Below are positions 31,888 through 40,471 of a stretch of DNA of 64,000 bases, in pieces. Source of the stretch: a bacterium C-53 (GTDB lineage Bacteria > Bacillota > Clostridia > Lachnospirales > Lachnospiraceae); assembly GCA_003612525.1 (NCBI GenBank), contig RAZD01000011.1, positions 1-64,000 of the forward strand, given 5' to 3'. The position numbers and the translations under genes are program-made. A model generated the notes under the pieces. The model did no database searches, was not told the DNA's origin, and saw only the letters and a program-made list of their open reading frames with translations. Within the stretch, counting starts at the first letter, position 1. Every line of letters begins with the position of its first letter.

Positions 31888-32682
31888 CTAGCCGCCGATC
31901 TTACAGATCAGCGCGGTATTCCGCTCTACCATCTCCCGAAAGCTTTCCATCTTTTCCTCCGGAAGCATTGCCGCATCCCCCATCGGATACGGCCGGTTCA
32001 GTCCTTCATACTTACTCTCCCCATATCGGTGATACGGCAGAAGATGTATCTTGTCCACTCCCGGAAGAGAATCCGCGAATGCAGCAATTTCCTGTATTTC
32101 CTGCTCCGTATCATTGAAGCCCGGAATTACCGGAACACGTATGACCAGTTCACACATACGGCTTTCTGCAATCTTACGCGCGTTGTCAAGCATCCGTGTA
32201 TTTTCCTTACCGGTAAATTCTCTGTGTTTGTCCGGCCTCATATGCTTTATATCCATAAGATATGTGTCAAGATAAGGCAGAATCGTCTTTATAACCTCAA
32301 ATTCCGCATACCCCATGCTTTCGATTGCCGTACTGATTCCCATATCCTTTGCCGCACGAAGCAGCGCCGCTGCAAATTCCGGCTGTAGCAGACTCTCTCC
32401 GCCTGACAGTGTCAGTCCGCCGCCGGAACGTCCATAGTACGGCATATCCCGTCCTACCGTTTCCATGACTTCCTTTACGGTCACATCCCGCCCAATCGTC
32501 CTGGGCTTTCCATTCACCATCATTGTCTCAATGGCAAACTCCTGTGACTCAGGATTGCAGCACCAGCGGCAGCGCAGCGCACAGCCCTTTAGAAATACGA
32601 TCGTACGGATTCCTGCGCCGTCATGGATCGAATATCTCTGTATGTCAAAAATTCTTCCTGTAACATTTAAGTAATCATTCAT
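31888..32682 (-). CDS. Glycyl radical enzyme activase (radical SAM), for the propanediol dehydratase
   Basis: A 264-residue radical SAM protein. The cluster motif C-x3-C-x2-C is CALRCRWC, preceded by FDIQRYSIHDGAGIRT as in all glycyl radical activases, and GGGLTLSGGESLLQPE follows. After the radical motif the sequence passes almost directly to GKPRTIGRDVTVKEV. The ferredoxin-like two-cluster insert of many activases (for example those of CutD type) is absent, making it a short PFL-activase-like form. The start at 32682 follows GGGAGAG; the frame extends to 32793 over the end of the dehydratase gene, which is unlikely. It installs the glycyl radical on the enzyme encoded 22 bases upstream. Confidence 0.92.
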   Translation of the reverse strand: MNDYLNVTGRIFDIQRYSIHDGAGIRTIVFLKGCALRCRWCCNPESQEFAIETMMVNGKPRTIGRDVTVKEVMETVGRDMPYYGRSGGGLTLSGGESLLQPEFAAALLRAAKDMGISTAIESMGYAEFEVIKTILPYLDTYLMDIKHMRPDKHREFTGKENTRMLDNARKIAESRMCELVIRVPVIPGFNDTEQEIQEIAAFADSLPGVDKIHLLPYHRYGESKYEGLNRPYPMGDAAMLPEEKMESFREMVERNTALICKIGG

Positions 32683-32704
32683 AATGATCCGCTCTCCCGC
32701 TTCT

Positions 32705-35236
32705 TTATCGATTGGCCGCCTGTTCCGTTCTGCGGATAATATCATCCTGCAATGATTTGGATAACGTGGTAAACAGTGCGGAATAACCGGCAACTCTCAC
32801 TACGAGTCCGCTGTATTTCTCCGGATGTTTCTGCGCATCCAGAAGCGTATTCCTGTCCACCACATTAAACTGCATATGCATTCCTTTCTGGTCAAAATAT
32901 CCCTGAATCAGCGACACGAAGCTCTCAAGCCCCTTCTCGCCTGCCATAGCCGTAGGATGCATCTTCATGTTAAACAGCGTTCCATTGCTTGCGATTGCAT
33001 GGTCAAGCCGTGCTACGGAATTACATGCCGCCGTAGGTCCGTTCGTATCCTTGCCTGAAGACGGGGAAACGCCATCCGCCACCGGCGTATGCGCAAGCCT
33101 TCCATCCGGCGTGGCTCCCGTCTGTGCGCCAAGCGGCACGTTTGCAGATACCGGATAAAGCCCTGCCTGGAAGATACCGCCTCTGGGATTCTTAAACGTT
33201 TCAAGCGGTTTTGTATATGTATACGCTGCATCCCGTGCCAGCATATCCACCTCGTCGATGTCATTTCCGAATTTGGGAAGCGCATCAATCATATCCCTGA
33301 TTTCCTCATACCGCGCCTTCTCTGCCGCCGGAAGTTCCATCGTAAGCACATTCTGAACTACCATTGAAATAATCTCCGGCGTCACTTCCTTTCCTGCCGC
33401 CCGAAGCTCATCCGCCGCCTGAAGCGCCACTTCTCGTGCAGTTATCGCATCAAAGCCCTGACCGAAATTCATCTCAAGCGCTTTCTTAAGCTCATGCGCC
33501 GTTATCTTCTTCTCTTCATATACAAGCTTCTTAACCGTATACAACGAATCCGCCACGTTAGCGATTCCAAAGCCCTGAGGTCCGGTAAAATTATAAACCG
33601 CTCCGCCCTCCTGGACACTTAACCCACGCTTCATGCAGTCATCCACCATACAGGATTCAAAAGGAAGCGGACAAAGCGTCATATGCGCCATGTCAATGGC
33701 ATTATCCGCATTGACAAGCAGTGAAATATTGTAATTCATCTGCTTCTTATATGCATCATAAAACTCATCAAATGTCTGAAAGTCTTCCACATTCCCTGTC
33801 TGGATACTCGCAGGCACGCCGCGGTCGTACCCGTTTGTGAAGACCATCTCAAGCGGACGGCACATATTAAAGAATGCAGCATCATGCCAGCCTTCCGTCT
33901 TTCCTGATTTCTGAGGCTCTACACAGCCGATGATATTGTAATCCCTTGCATCCTCAAGCGTCAGTCCCCTATGAACAAGCGCCGGAATGATAATCTCATC
34001 GTTATAGTAAGCAGGAAGCCCGATGCCTGTCCGTGTCAGATCGGCCGCATGCATCATCAGATCTTTCGGCGAACGGTTCCATACACGAATCGACAGGGAC
34101 GGCTGAGGCAGGAATACATGTTTGGAAGCTGAGATGCACATGAAAGAAAGATCATTCGTTGCATCCTTTCCATCTACAGTCTGCCCGCCTACAATCAGGT
34201 TCTGAAACAATGAGTAACCTGCAAACCCCTCCGCGCTCACTTCATCGCGGCATTTATTCAGATCATTCAGTTTCACCCAGATACAGTCAATCAACTCCTG
34301 TGCATATTCTCTCGTAATTCTGCCGCTGTTTAAGTCCTTCTCATAGTACGGATACATATACTGATCAAATCTTCCGGGGGAAATCGAATGACCGCTTGAT
34401 TCAAGCTGCAAAAGCTGTTGTACAAACCAGAACGACTGGCATGCCTCCTGAAAGCTCTCCGCCCCGTTCTCAGGAACCTTCCGGCAAATCTCTGCGATCA
34501 GGGAAAGTTCCTGCTTCCTTGCCGGATTCCCCTCTTCTGATGCCATCTTCTCTGCAAGCTCTGCATACCGGTTCGCATATCCGATTACCGCTTTGCAGGA
34601 GAGAATTACTGCCTCCAGGAATGTATGCTTCTTCGCATAGTTTTCATCCCCGAAGGAACATGCCTCAAGCTCTGCCTGCGCCTCTTTAATAATACCGGAA
34701 AAGCCGATCTCAAGAACCTTGTAATACTGCACCGTGATATGCCCTACGCCGTTATAGAAATAATTGCCCGGCGTAAAGAAATTGTGCTCCATTGCACGGA
34801 GCGTCTCAGGCGCCATATAGCTGGAAGCAAGCTCGCTTGTCGTCTTTCCCTTCCAATAACGATTCGCCTCTTTCAGCCGGTTTTTGGTATCTTCCGATAT
34901 ATAAAACGGGTCAGCCGCCCTGTGCTCCACCGTGTCAAACTCCGCTTCCAGCCATTCATAGGAAAATTCCGGATACGTCTGACACCCTCTGGGCGCAATC
35001 GTGCTGCTGCCCACGATCAGTTCCTCCGGCCGAATGATAATAGGGATCTTTTCTAATATATGAGCAAAAGCGAGCGCCCTTCTCATCATAATGGGCTGTC
35101 CTTCTGTCTCTTTATAGGACTCTGTAATCAATTCGGCCCTTGCCGCTTCTATTTCAGGCATCTTTGCATAAAGATGCTCCACCAGCCTCCTGATTCTGTC
35201 TGTCGGATCAATCGGCACAGCATAATATGTATTCAT
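32705..35236 (-). CDS. Glycyl radical diol dehydratase (1,2-propanediol dehydratase)
   Basis: An 843-residue B12-independent dehydratase. The catalytic thiyl cysteine is Cys438 in NIIGCVEPQKSG and the radical glycine is Gly817 in VRVAGYSALF. The GCVEPQ context is that of glycerol/propanediol dehydratases rather than pyruvate formate-lyase. It would convert 1,2-propanediol to propanal and water inside the microcompartment. Choline trimethylamine-lyase is a relative; the fuculose aldolase and fucose genes nearby favour propanediol. No obvious N-terminal encapsulation helix precedes the catalytic fold, so it may enter by binding a tagged partner. It has a GGAGAG site before the start. Confidence 0.9.
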   Translation of the reverse strand: MNTYYAVPIDPTDRIRRLVEHLYAKMPEIEAARAELITESYKETEGQPIMMRRALAFAHILEKIPIIIRPEELIVGSSTIAPRGCQTYPEFSYEWLEAEFDTVEHRAADPFYISEDTKNRLKEANRYWKGKTTSELASSYMAPETLRAMEHNFFTPGNYFYNGVGHITVQYYKVLEIGFSGIIKEAQAELEACSFGDENYAKKHTFLEAVILSCKAVIGYANRYAELAEKMASEEGNPARKQELSLIAEICRKVPENGAESFQEACQSFWFVQQLLQLESSGHSISPGRFDQYMYPYYEKDLNSGRITREYAQELIDCIWVKLNDLNKCRDEVSAEGFAGYSLFQNLIVGGQTVDGKDATNDLSFMCISASKHVFLPQPSLSIRVWNRSPKDLMMHAADLTRTGIGLPAYYNDEIIIPALVHRGLTLEDARDYNIIGCVEPQKSGKTEGWHDAAFFNMCRPLEMVFTNGYDRGVPASIQTGNVEDFQTFDEFYDAYKKQMNYNISLLVNADNAIDMAHMTLCPLPFESCMVDDCMKRGLSVQEGGAVYNFTGPQGFGIANVADSLYTVKKLVYEEKKITAHELKKALEMNFGQGFDAITAREVALQAADELRAAGKEVTPEIISMVVQNVLTMELPAAEKARYEEIRDMIDALPKFGNDIDEVDMLARDAAYTYTKPLETFKNPRGGIFQAGLYPVSANVPLGAQTGATPDGRLAHTPVADGVSPSSGKDTNGPTAACNSVARLDHAIASNGTLFNMKMHPTAMAGEKGLESFVSLIQGYFDQKGMHMQFNVVDRNTLLDAQKHPEKYSGLVVRVAGYSALFTTLSKSLQDDIIRRTEQAANR

Positions 35237-35250
35237 CTTTATCTCTCCTT

Positions 35251-36012
35251 TTACTCATATATACACTGAATTCCCGCTTTCTCAAATGCATCAAGCCATT
35301 TCCTGTCCGGTTTCTTATCCGTAACTACCACATCAAGTCCCGAAAGCCCGCATATCCTTGAAAACGCCGCTTTCCCAAACTTTGTGGAATCCACTGCCAG
35401 ATACACTTTTGCAGCAGCGGAAATCATATTCTGTTTAATGCCTCCGATTTCATCATTTCCGTCGGTAACGCCTTTTTCCAGGTCAATTCCTTTGCAGGAA
35501 AAGAACACTTTATCAGCATTATAGGAACGGATGCACTCCGCCGCACGGATGCCAAGCATGGACATGGAGCCCGCCTTTAAAAGACCTCCGGTCGCAATTA
35601 CATCCCACCCGGACACGTCCCAGAGCTCCAGAAGGTTTTCAATCGAATTCGTGATGACCGTCAGATGCCGCTTCTGCTTCAGATTCTTGGCGATAAATAC
35701 TGCTGTCGTGGAAGCGTCCAGTACAATATGATCGCCATCCTCAACCTCGCGGCTGACAAGTTCCGCTATCTTCTGTTTTCCCTCCGGATTCGCCTTCCAC
35801 CTTATATTAAACGGAAGATCAATACCGCTCTTTTCATTTATGACAGCTCCACCGTAACTCTTCGTCACATGCCCCTCGTCTTCCAGCCGCTCCAGATCAC
35901 GCCGGATCGTCTCCTCAGAGACATTGAATTGTCTGCTCAGCTCATTTACAACTACCTTTTTCTTCTCATGGACTTCCTGTAAAATCAGGTTTCTTCTCTC
36001 AGCTGCTAACAT
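35251..36012 (-). CDS. DeoR-family transcriptional regulator
   Basis: A 253-residue regulator with the DeoR helix-turn-helix (RRNLILQEVHEKKKVVVNELSRQFNVSEETIRRDLERLE) and a sugar-phosphate-sensing isomerase-like domain (HIVLDASTTAVFIAKNL, DKVFFSCKGIDLEKGVTDGN, VYLAVDSTKFGK). DeoR proteins usually answer to phosphorylated sugars; L-fuculose-1-phosphate or DHAP would fit here. It is embedded between the pduT and dehydratase genes, 14 bases before the latter, so it probably regulates the microcompartment operon from within. Confidence 0.92.
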   Translation of the reverse strand: MLAAERRNLILQEVHEKKKVVVNELSRQFNVSEETIRRDLERLEDEGHVTKSYGGAVINEKSGIDLPFNIRWKANPEGKQKIAELVSREVEDGDHIVLDASTTAVFIAKNLKQKRHLTVITNSIENLLELWDVSGWDVIATGGLLKAGSMSMLGIRAAECIRSYNADKVFFSCKGIDLEKGVTDGNDEIGGIKQNMISAAAKVYLAVDSTKFGKAAFSRICGLSGLDVVVTDKKPDRKWLDAFEKAGIQCIYE

Positions 36013-36051
36013 ATTCTGCCTCCACCCGCTCCGGTTCTATGCCATCTTCCA

Positions 36052-36600
36052 CTAAAATACATACTTCAGAAGCTTATCGGAAGGTCTTGCAATTACCGAA
36101 CTGTCAAGGAACATACCTTTGTCCCCTGCTTCCGCCTTCGCTCTGTCAATCGCCGCCTGTACAGCCGAAACGCTTCCGGTCAGAGTCATATAACTCTTGC
36201 CGCACATTCCTTTTGCCAGACGAAGCTCAATTAAATCCACAATCGCTGTCTTTGCAGCCATATCCGCCGCCGTAATAAGCGCCGCCACATCATATGTTTC
36301 GAGGATGCCAAGCGCATCAATCGCTTCCGGCTGAGATGTGCCGTATATGGCCGGGAAGATTGATTCATGCGGATTTCCAAGTACAAAAGTATCTATAATT
36401 TTATCTCTGTATCTGCTTTCCGCCCTGTCTACGGAAGCCCTGACCGCACTCAGCTCGCCTGCTACCAGAATTACAAACTTCCCTGGACAGGTAACTTCCG
36501 CCTGCAGGATTTCCACATCAGCCGCTTTCACCATTTCATCCGCCGCCGTATAGCCCGCGGATACTGTTGTGATTTCTACCATACCGATTGCTTTGGCCAT
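36052..36600 (-). CDS. pduT: Microcompartment shell trimer protein (PduT-like, tandem BMC domains)
   Basis: A 182-residue protein with two BMC domains (residues about 4-85 and 95-182), each beginning AIGMVE-like or ALGILE-like. In the first, VTCPGKFVILVAGE places a cysteine next to the pore, where PduT trimers hold a 4Fe-4S cluster; the second has KGMCGKSYMTLTG. It is thought to conduct electrons across the shell. The next gene encodes a PduS-like Fe-S flavoprotein, its known partner in Pdu systems. Confidence 0.9.
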   Translation of the reverse strand: MAKAIGMVEITTVSAGYTAADEMVKAADVEILQAEVTCPGKFVILVAGELSAVRASVDRAESRYRDKIIDTFVLGNPHESIFPAIYGTSQPEAIDALGILETYDVAALITAADMAAKTAIVDLIELRLAKGMCGKSYMTLTGSVSAVQAAIDRAKAEAGDKGMFLDSSVIARPSDKLLKYVF

Positions 36601-36617
36601 TTCTCTATCCTTTCACA

Positions 36618-37949
36618 CTACGGGTTTGTTCCCCGTACAACTACTTCCTTCTCGTTTACCTTTTCCACTACTCCATCTATCGAACAATGAACTGCAACAC
36701 TGAGTCCTTCCGCCGCATCCGCAATTTTCTGTCCCTTTTTCACCTGCTCTCCCACTTTCACAAATGGTTTCGCCGGTGCGCCGATGTGCTGGCTCATAAG
36801 GATTTTTACGTACTTTGTCACCGGTGTGGTGTCAATAAACGGCGCCGGGACATCATACTGATACAATCCCAGTTTCGCTTTCAGACGTTTCACCGGAGCC
36901 TTTTTTAACTCCCTGTCCGGAACAACTTCGGAAGATTCCGTCTTTGGCGCCCGGATTCCGGCTGCACGCAGTCCATTTTTAAACTCCGCTATCACACTCC
37001 TCGGAGACAGCCCCTGGGGACATGCATAATTTTCACACAAACCGCAGCTGCTGCAGTAAGCCGCATTTGCAAATACCGACAAATCACTGACATCGTGATT
37101 GGCCACGGCACGCATAATGCGGTGCGGTTCAATCGGGTGTCCCAGCGCATGCCTCGGACACATTTCCGTACATGTCCTGCACTGGCAGCAGGAAGAAGCT
37201 GCTCTTCTTCTCTCCACATCCATATTTTTATGGATACTCCTTACCAGTTTATGGTCGTCCGGCAGAATGATAATGGCATTTGTTGTCTTCGTTATTACGG
37301 TATTTTCCGTACCCGGTTTTCCCATCATAGGTCCGCCCATCACATATGCGGGATTTTCAACCGTTATTTTTCCCGCCAGGGAAACTGCTTCTTTTACCGT
37401 GGTTCCAAGCGGTACGCGCACGGTAAGGGGTTTATCAATCTCACCGACAATCGATACCAGTTTGTTCGTAACCGGTATCTGCTGGTGAACCGCCCTGTAA
37501 AGATTATACATCGTTTCCGTATTATATACTACCACATTTTCATCGATCGGAATTCCGCCGGGATGAATGACGCGCCCTGTCGCCTCATAAATCAAAATCA
37601 CTTCATCCCCCATCGGATACGTCGCCCGAACTGCACATATCCTCACCTTCGGATAATCCGTAAGGACTTCTCCCAGCGCACGTATCGTATTCGCGTGCGT
37701 GTCCTTAATACCGATCACCGCTTCTTTCGCGCCCATCGTTTCCCGCACTTCATCAAGCATCTGCACGATCTCATCCGCATGCAGCGCAAGAAGCTGTCTG
37801 TGAAGCTTCAAAAGCGGCTCGCATTCCACACAGTTTAAGATAACCGTATCCGCTTTCTCCGTCATTTTGGCGTAAGATGGGAAACCGGCGCCGCCGGCTC
37901 CCACCACACCATTTTCTCTCGCTATTCCTTTCAGTTCATCCATCAGCAT
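36618..37949 (-). CDS. pduS: PduS/RnfC-like iron-sulfur electron-transfer protein
   Basis: A 443-residue protein. The N-terminal RnfC/NQR-A-type flavin/NADH region has GVVGAGGAGFPSYAKM and NCVECEPLLKLH, followed by an SLBB segment. Then come two ferredoxin-type cluster motifs: C-x2-C-x2-C-x3-CP (CCQCRTCTEMCP) and C-x2-C-x2-C-x4-CP (CSSCGLCENYACP). A C-terminal biotinyl-like domain (residues about 375-443) follows. In B12-based Pdu systems PduS reduces cobalamin; no B12 enzyme is here. It more likely moves electrons between NADH inside and an acceptor outside through the PduT cluster. The start overlaps nothing and follows pduN by 2 bases. Confidence 0.88.
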   Translation of the reverse strand: MLMDELKGIARENGVVGAGGAGFPSYAKMTEKADTVILNCVECEPLLKLHRQLLALHADEIVQMLDEVRETMGAKEAVIGIKDTHANTIRALGEVLTDYPKVRICAVRATYPMGDEVILIYEATGRVIHPGGIPIDENVVVYNTETMYNLYRAVHQQIPVTNKLVSIVGEIDKPLTVRVPLGTTVKEAVSLAGKITVENPAYVMGGPMMGKPGTENTVITKTTNAIIILPDDHKLVRSIHKNMDVERRRAASSCCQCRTCTEMCPRHALGHPIEPHRIMRAVANHDVSDLSVFANAAYCSSCGLCENYACPQGLSPRSVIAEFKNGLRAAGIRAPKTESSEVVPDRELKKAPVKRLKAKLGLYQYDVPAPFIDTTPVTKYVKILMSQHIGAPAKPFVKVGEQVKKGQKIADAAEGLSVAVHCSIDGVVEKVNEKEVVVRGTNP

Positions 37950-37951
37950 GA

Positions 37952-38245
37952 TTACTTACTCCAATCCTGTCCTTCATCAATGATGCCGACGATTGCCGCA
38001 TCTATGGGAGCATCCTGCATGTCACATCCAATCCTGGCCGCGGAGCCCTGTGCCACCAGCACATATTCCCCGACGCCTGCGCCGATGATATCAATTGCCA
38101 CCAGACGCTTTCCCGATCCGCACATGCTTTCTTCCGTTTCCACGATCATGAACTTATTGCCAACCAGTTTTTCACTTTTTCTTGTAGAAAACAAACTTCC
38201 TACAACTTTTCCTACTACCATAATCAGCCTCGCATCAATATGCAT
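37952..38245 (-). CDS. pduN: Microcompartment vertex protein (CcmL/EutN/PduN)
   Basis: A 97-residue BMC-P pentamer protein that caps the icosahedral corners of the shell. Typical start MHIDARLIMVVGKVVGSLFSTRK, centre FMIVETEE and DIIGAGVGEYVLVAQGSAAR. Its first codons overlap the end of pduL by 11 bases. Its presence shows the locus can make closed shells. Confidence 0.93.
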   Translation of the reverse strand: MHIDARLIMVVGKVVGSLFSTRKSEKLVGNKFMIVETEESMCGSGKRLVAIDIIGAGVGEYVLVAQGSAARIGCDMQDAPIDAAIVGIIDEGQDWSK

Positions 38246-38891
38246 TCCGAACGATTACCGCAAAATCATCCTGTTTCACCTGACAGGCATTCGCCTCATC
38301 CGTATCGATATGCATCTCCAGAGAAAACGATTCATCCACACGAATTTTTACATTGTCAAGCACTGCGCCTCTTTCATTTCCCATGCGCACGGAAACATAA
38401 TCTCCGTCTTTTAAGGATACGGAAGATGCCTGTGCCGGAGTCATATGTATATGTCTGGCTGCAACAATACAGCCTTCTTTCAGATATACTACGCCTTTGG
38501 GCCCTGCGAGAGCAATCGGCGCCGATCCAGCCGTATCCCCGGACTGCCTTAAGGGTGCATTCACGCCCAGTGTCCGCGCATCCGTAGCGGAGATCTCCAC
38601 CTGGGACGCTTTCCTGACAGGCCCCAGTATCCGCACATTTTCGATTGCGCGCAGCTTCAGTCCCACCAGCGTACATTGTTCATTCGCTGCGAACTGGCCG
38701 CCCATTAATTCTTTCTTTTTCGTGAGATGATATCCTGCACCAAACAATGTTTCCACATCTTCCTGAGTCAGGTGGATATGCCTTGCGGACACACCCACCG
38801 GAACCGTCATACGGTTCTCATTTCCCTTAGCGCTTTCCATTGTCTGCAGCACCATTCTTGTAATCTGTTCTATATCATTGTAGCCTTCCAT
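38235..38891 (-). CDS. pduL: Phosphate propanoyltransferase (PduL)
   Basis: A 218-residue zinc enzyme converting propionyl-CoA and phosphate to propionyl phosphate and CoA. Two histidine zinc motifs are visible: VSARHIHLTQED and AARHIHMTP. Residues 1-20 (NDIEQITRMVLQTM) form an amphipathic helix followed by a Gly/Asn/Glu linker, the mark of an encapsulation peptide, so it recycles CoA inside the shell. A GGAGG site precedes the start. Confidence 0.95.
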   Translation of the reverse strand: MEGYNDIEQITRMVLQTMESAKGNENRMTVPVGVSARHIHLTQEDVETLFGAGYHLTKKKELMGGQFAANEQCTLVGLKLRAIENVRILGPVRKASQVEISATDARTLGVNAPLRQSGDTAGSAPIALAGPKGVVYLKEGCIVAARHIHMTPAQASSVSLKDGDYVSVRMGNERGAVLDNVKIRVDESFSLEMHIDTDEANACQVKQDDFAVIVRNAY

Positions 38892-38930
38892 GCTAATCCT
38901 CCATGTCAGAGCAGTTTACTGCGATGACAC

Positions 38931-39032
38931 GCGTCGGAAATCTCAAATTTCCGACTGCGATCAAGGCATATTTGAGGCCCTGACTCAAATTGCCCGATTG
39001 AAAAATTAGTGCATCAGCGTGATTTTTCAATC
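38931..39032 (-). repeat. Intercistronic hairpin pair between a BMC-H gene and pduL
   Basis: Read on the minus strand, a perfect 11-pair hairpin GATTGAAAAAT/ATTTTTCAATC (38996-39032) begins at the BMC-H stop codon. A GGGCAATTTGAGTCAGGGCCTCAAAT segment follows, then a second perfect hairpin GTCGGAAAT/ATTTCCGAC (38933-38955). Neither has a T tract. The first hairpin matches those at 21974-22034 and 12947-13005 in sequence (TTGAAAA/TTTTCAA) and in place after a stop codon. Confidence 0.55.
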
Positions 39033-39310
39033 TACTGTACCTTCGGTAAGATCATTTCCACGTCACCATGAGGTCTCGGGATTACATGTGTCGCTACAAG
39101 CTCACCCAGTCTGCCTGCGCTGTCTGCGCCTGCTTCCACAGAAGATTTCACCGCGCCCACATCGCCGCGCACCATAACTGTCACAAGTCCGGAACCGATT
39201 TTTTCTGTGCCGATCAATGTTACGTTCGCTGCTTTGCACATTGCATCCGCCGCTTCAATTGCCGCTACCAAACCTCTGGTTTCCACCATTCCCAACGCTT
39301 CCTGTGCCAT
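39032..39310 (-). CDS. Microcompartment shell hexamer protein (BMC-H, PduA/EutM type) 1
   Basis: A 92-residue single-BMC-domain protein ([20 protein letters not shown], then [21 protein letters not shown], ending [10 protein letters not shown]). The pore loop is the KIGSG type of PduA-like hexamers. It is about 85% identical to the BMC-H at 39757-40038, so the two are a recent tandem duplication with the 133-residue variant between them. It forms facet tiles and metabolite pores. Confidence 0.95.
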   Translation of the reverse strand: MAQEALGMVETRGLVAAIEAADAMCKAANVTLIGTEKIGSGLVTVMVRGDVGAVKSSVEAGADSAGRLGELVATHVIPRPHGDVEMILPKVQ

Positions 39311-39327
39311 AACTTCATCCTCCTGTT

Positions 39328-39729
39328 TTACTTATTTTTTTTATTTGGTTTACCGCCCGGTGTTTTCCTGCCGTCTGTCTCTTTCGGAACAAAATCCGGC
39401 GGGTCTTCACCCAGCATCTTTGAATCTGAAGAAGGCTCCGGCCTGCCTTTAAAACGGCTCGCCGACAATTCAACCATTCTGACTATCTCCGGATGCGGAT
39501 TTGGAAGCACTCCAACCGCCGCCGGCTTCTTGATGGCCTGTGTACTGCCGGCCTCAATTGCCTGCTTCACTGCCGCCACTTCTCCTTCTACTACCAGCGT
39601 GACAAGCCTGCCGCCGAGCTTCCGCTCCCATGTGGACAGTTTTACATCCGCCGCCTTGCACATGATGTCAAGTGCATCCATCGCTGCCACCACTCCGGTA
39701 ATTTCTATGAATCCATATGCATTGCCCAT
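39328..39729 (-). CDS. BMC-H shell protein with C-terminal extension
   Basis: A 133-residue shell protein. The BMC domain occupies residues 1-90 ([48 protein letters not shown]). A 43-residue tail follows, rich in Pro, Asp and Lys and ending KPNKKNK, likely disordered. Extended shell proteins such as PduK carry tails on one face that may bind cargo, other shells or the cell envelope; no cysteine cluster is present here. Pore loop ERKLGGR differs from its neighbours. Confidence 0.9.
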   Translation of the reverse strand: MGNAYGFIEITGVVAAMDALDIMCKAADVKLSTWERKLGGRLVTLVVEGEVAAVKQAIEAGSTQAIKKPAAVGVLPNPHPEIVRMVELSASRFKGRPEPSSDSKMLGEDPPDFVPKETDGRKTPGGKPNKKNK

Positions 39730-39756
39730 GCCGGTTCTCCTTTTCCTTCTATACCG

Positions 39757-40038
39757 CTATTCTTTAAATTTCGGAAGAATTCTCTCCACATCATTGTGCG
39801 GTCTCGGAATTACATGTGTTGCAACAAGCTCACCTAATTTGCTTGCTGCGCTCGTTCCGGCTTCCACTGCTGCCTTTACCGCGCCTACATCACCGCGTAC
39901 CATAACTGTTACAAGTCCGGAACCGATCTTCTCCGTACCGATCAGGGTTACTTCCGCTGCTTTTGTCATCGCGTCCGCTGCTTCGATTGCAGCTGTGAGT
40001 CCTCTTGTTTCCACCATTCCTAATGCTTCCTGTGCCAT
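39757..40038 (-). CDS. Microcompartment shell hexamer protein (BMC-H) 2
   Basis: A 93-residue paralogue of the protein at 39032-39310, with the same KIGSG pore loop and VIPRPH ending; changes are mostly Ala/Ser/Lys exchanges. A GGAGGA site lies before the start. Two near-identical tiles may form mixed hexamers or raise shell-protein dosage. Confidence 0.95.
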   Translation of the reverse strand: MAQEALGMVETRGLTAAIEAADAMTKAAEVTLIGTEKIGSGLVTVMVRGDVGAVKAAVEAGTSAASKLGELVATHVIPRPHNDVERILPKFKE

Positions 40039-40073
40039 AACTTCATCCTCCTTATTCTATACAAATCATTCAT

Positions 40074-40412
40074 TTAATTTTTGTCAAGTGCGCTGATTTT
40101 CAGCATCTTTTCCGTATCTTCCGTAGGTCTTGGAATAATATACTTCGATACAATTCCCGTATTTTGAAGTGCAACTGCCTCCGCTGCCCTCATAGCCTCC
40201 TCCACATCTGCAATGCTGCCTCTGAATTTGACAGTCACCAGAAGCGGCACAGGCAGGGAATCCGCATTGGCCGGTTTATTTTTATCAAACACTTCCAGAT
40301 GCACATTCGCCGCTTTACAGCCGGCATCCGCCGCCAGAAAAGCGCACACAAGGCCGAATACTTCCAGCAAGCCTACTGCTTCCGGATTCTTACGTGATGT
40401 CAGTTGTTCCAT
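40074..40412 (-). CDS. BMC-H shell protein with loop insertion
   Basis: About 112 residues from the chosen start (MEQLTSRKNPEAVG). The BMC fold is clear: EAVGLLEVFGLVCAFLAADAGCKAANV, VTVKFRGSIADVEEAMRAAE, YIIPRPTEDTEKM. Compared with the neighbouring tiles the loop between strands 2 and 3 is lengthened by FDKNKPANADSLPVP, replacing the pore-lining GSG, so the pore should differ. An in-frame ATG at 40424 is an alternative start; it overlaps the 19-base motif shared with the rlmB leader. Confidence 0.88.
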   Translation of the reverse strand: MEQLTSRKNPEAVGLLEVFGLVCAFLAADAGCKAANVHLEVFDKNKPANADSLPVPLLVTVKFRGSIADVEEAMRAAEAVALQNTGIVSKYIIPRPTEDTEKMLKISALDKN

Positions 40413-40423
40413 CTTAATAACCA

Positions 40424-40442
40424 TGCCTTTCCATAACCTGCA
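40424..40442 (-). repeat. 19-base motif shared with 13756-13774
   Basis: TGCAGGTTATGGAAAGGCA on the minus strand, 18 of 19 bases identical to the rlmB leader motif. It lies between the alcohol dehydrogenase stop codon and the BMC-H start and includes a possible start codon. Upstream, CCTGC pairs with GCAGG. Confidence 0.45.
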
Positions 40443-40471
40443 AACTTTGGGGGCCGCAGGCACATAACCGA

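Noticed and set aside
36618-37949. A standalone Rnf complex subunit
   Set aside because: No other rnf genes are present; the setting beside pduT, pduN and pduL makes it the PduS-type protein.
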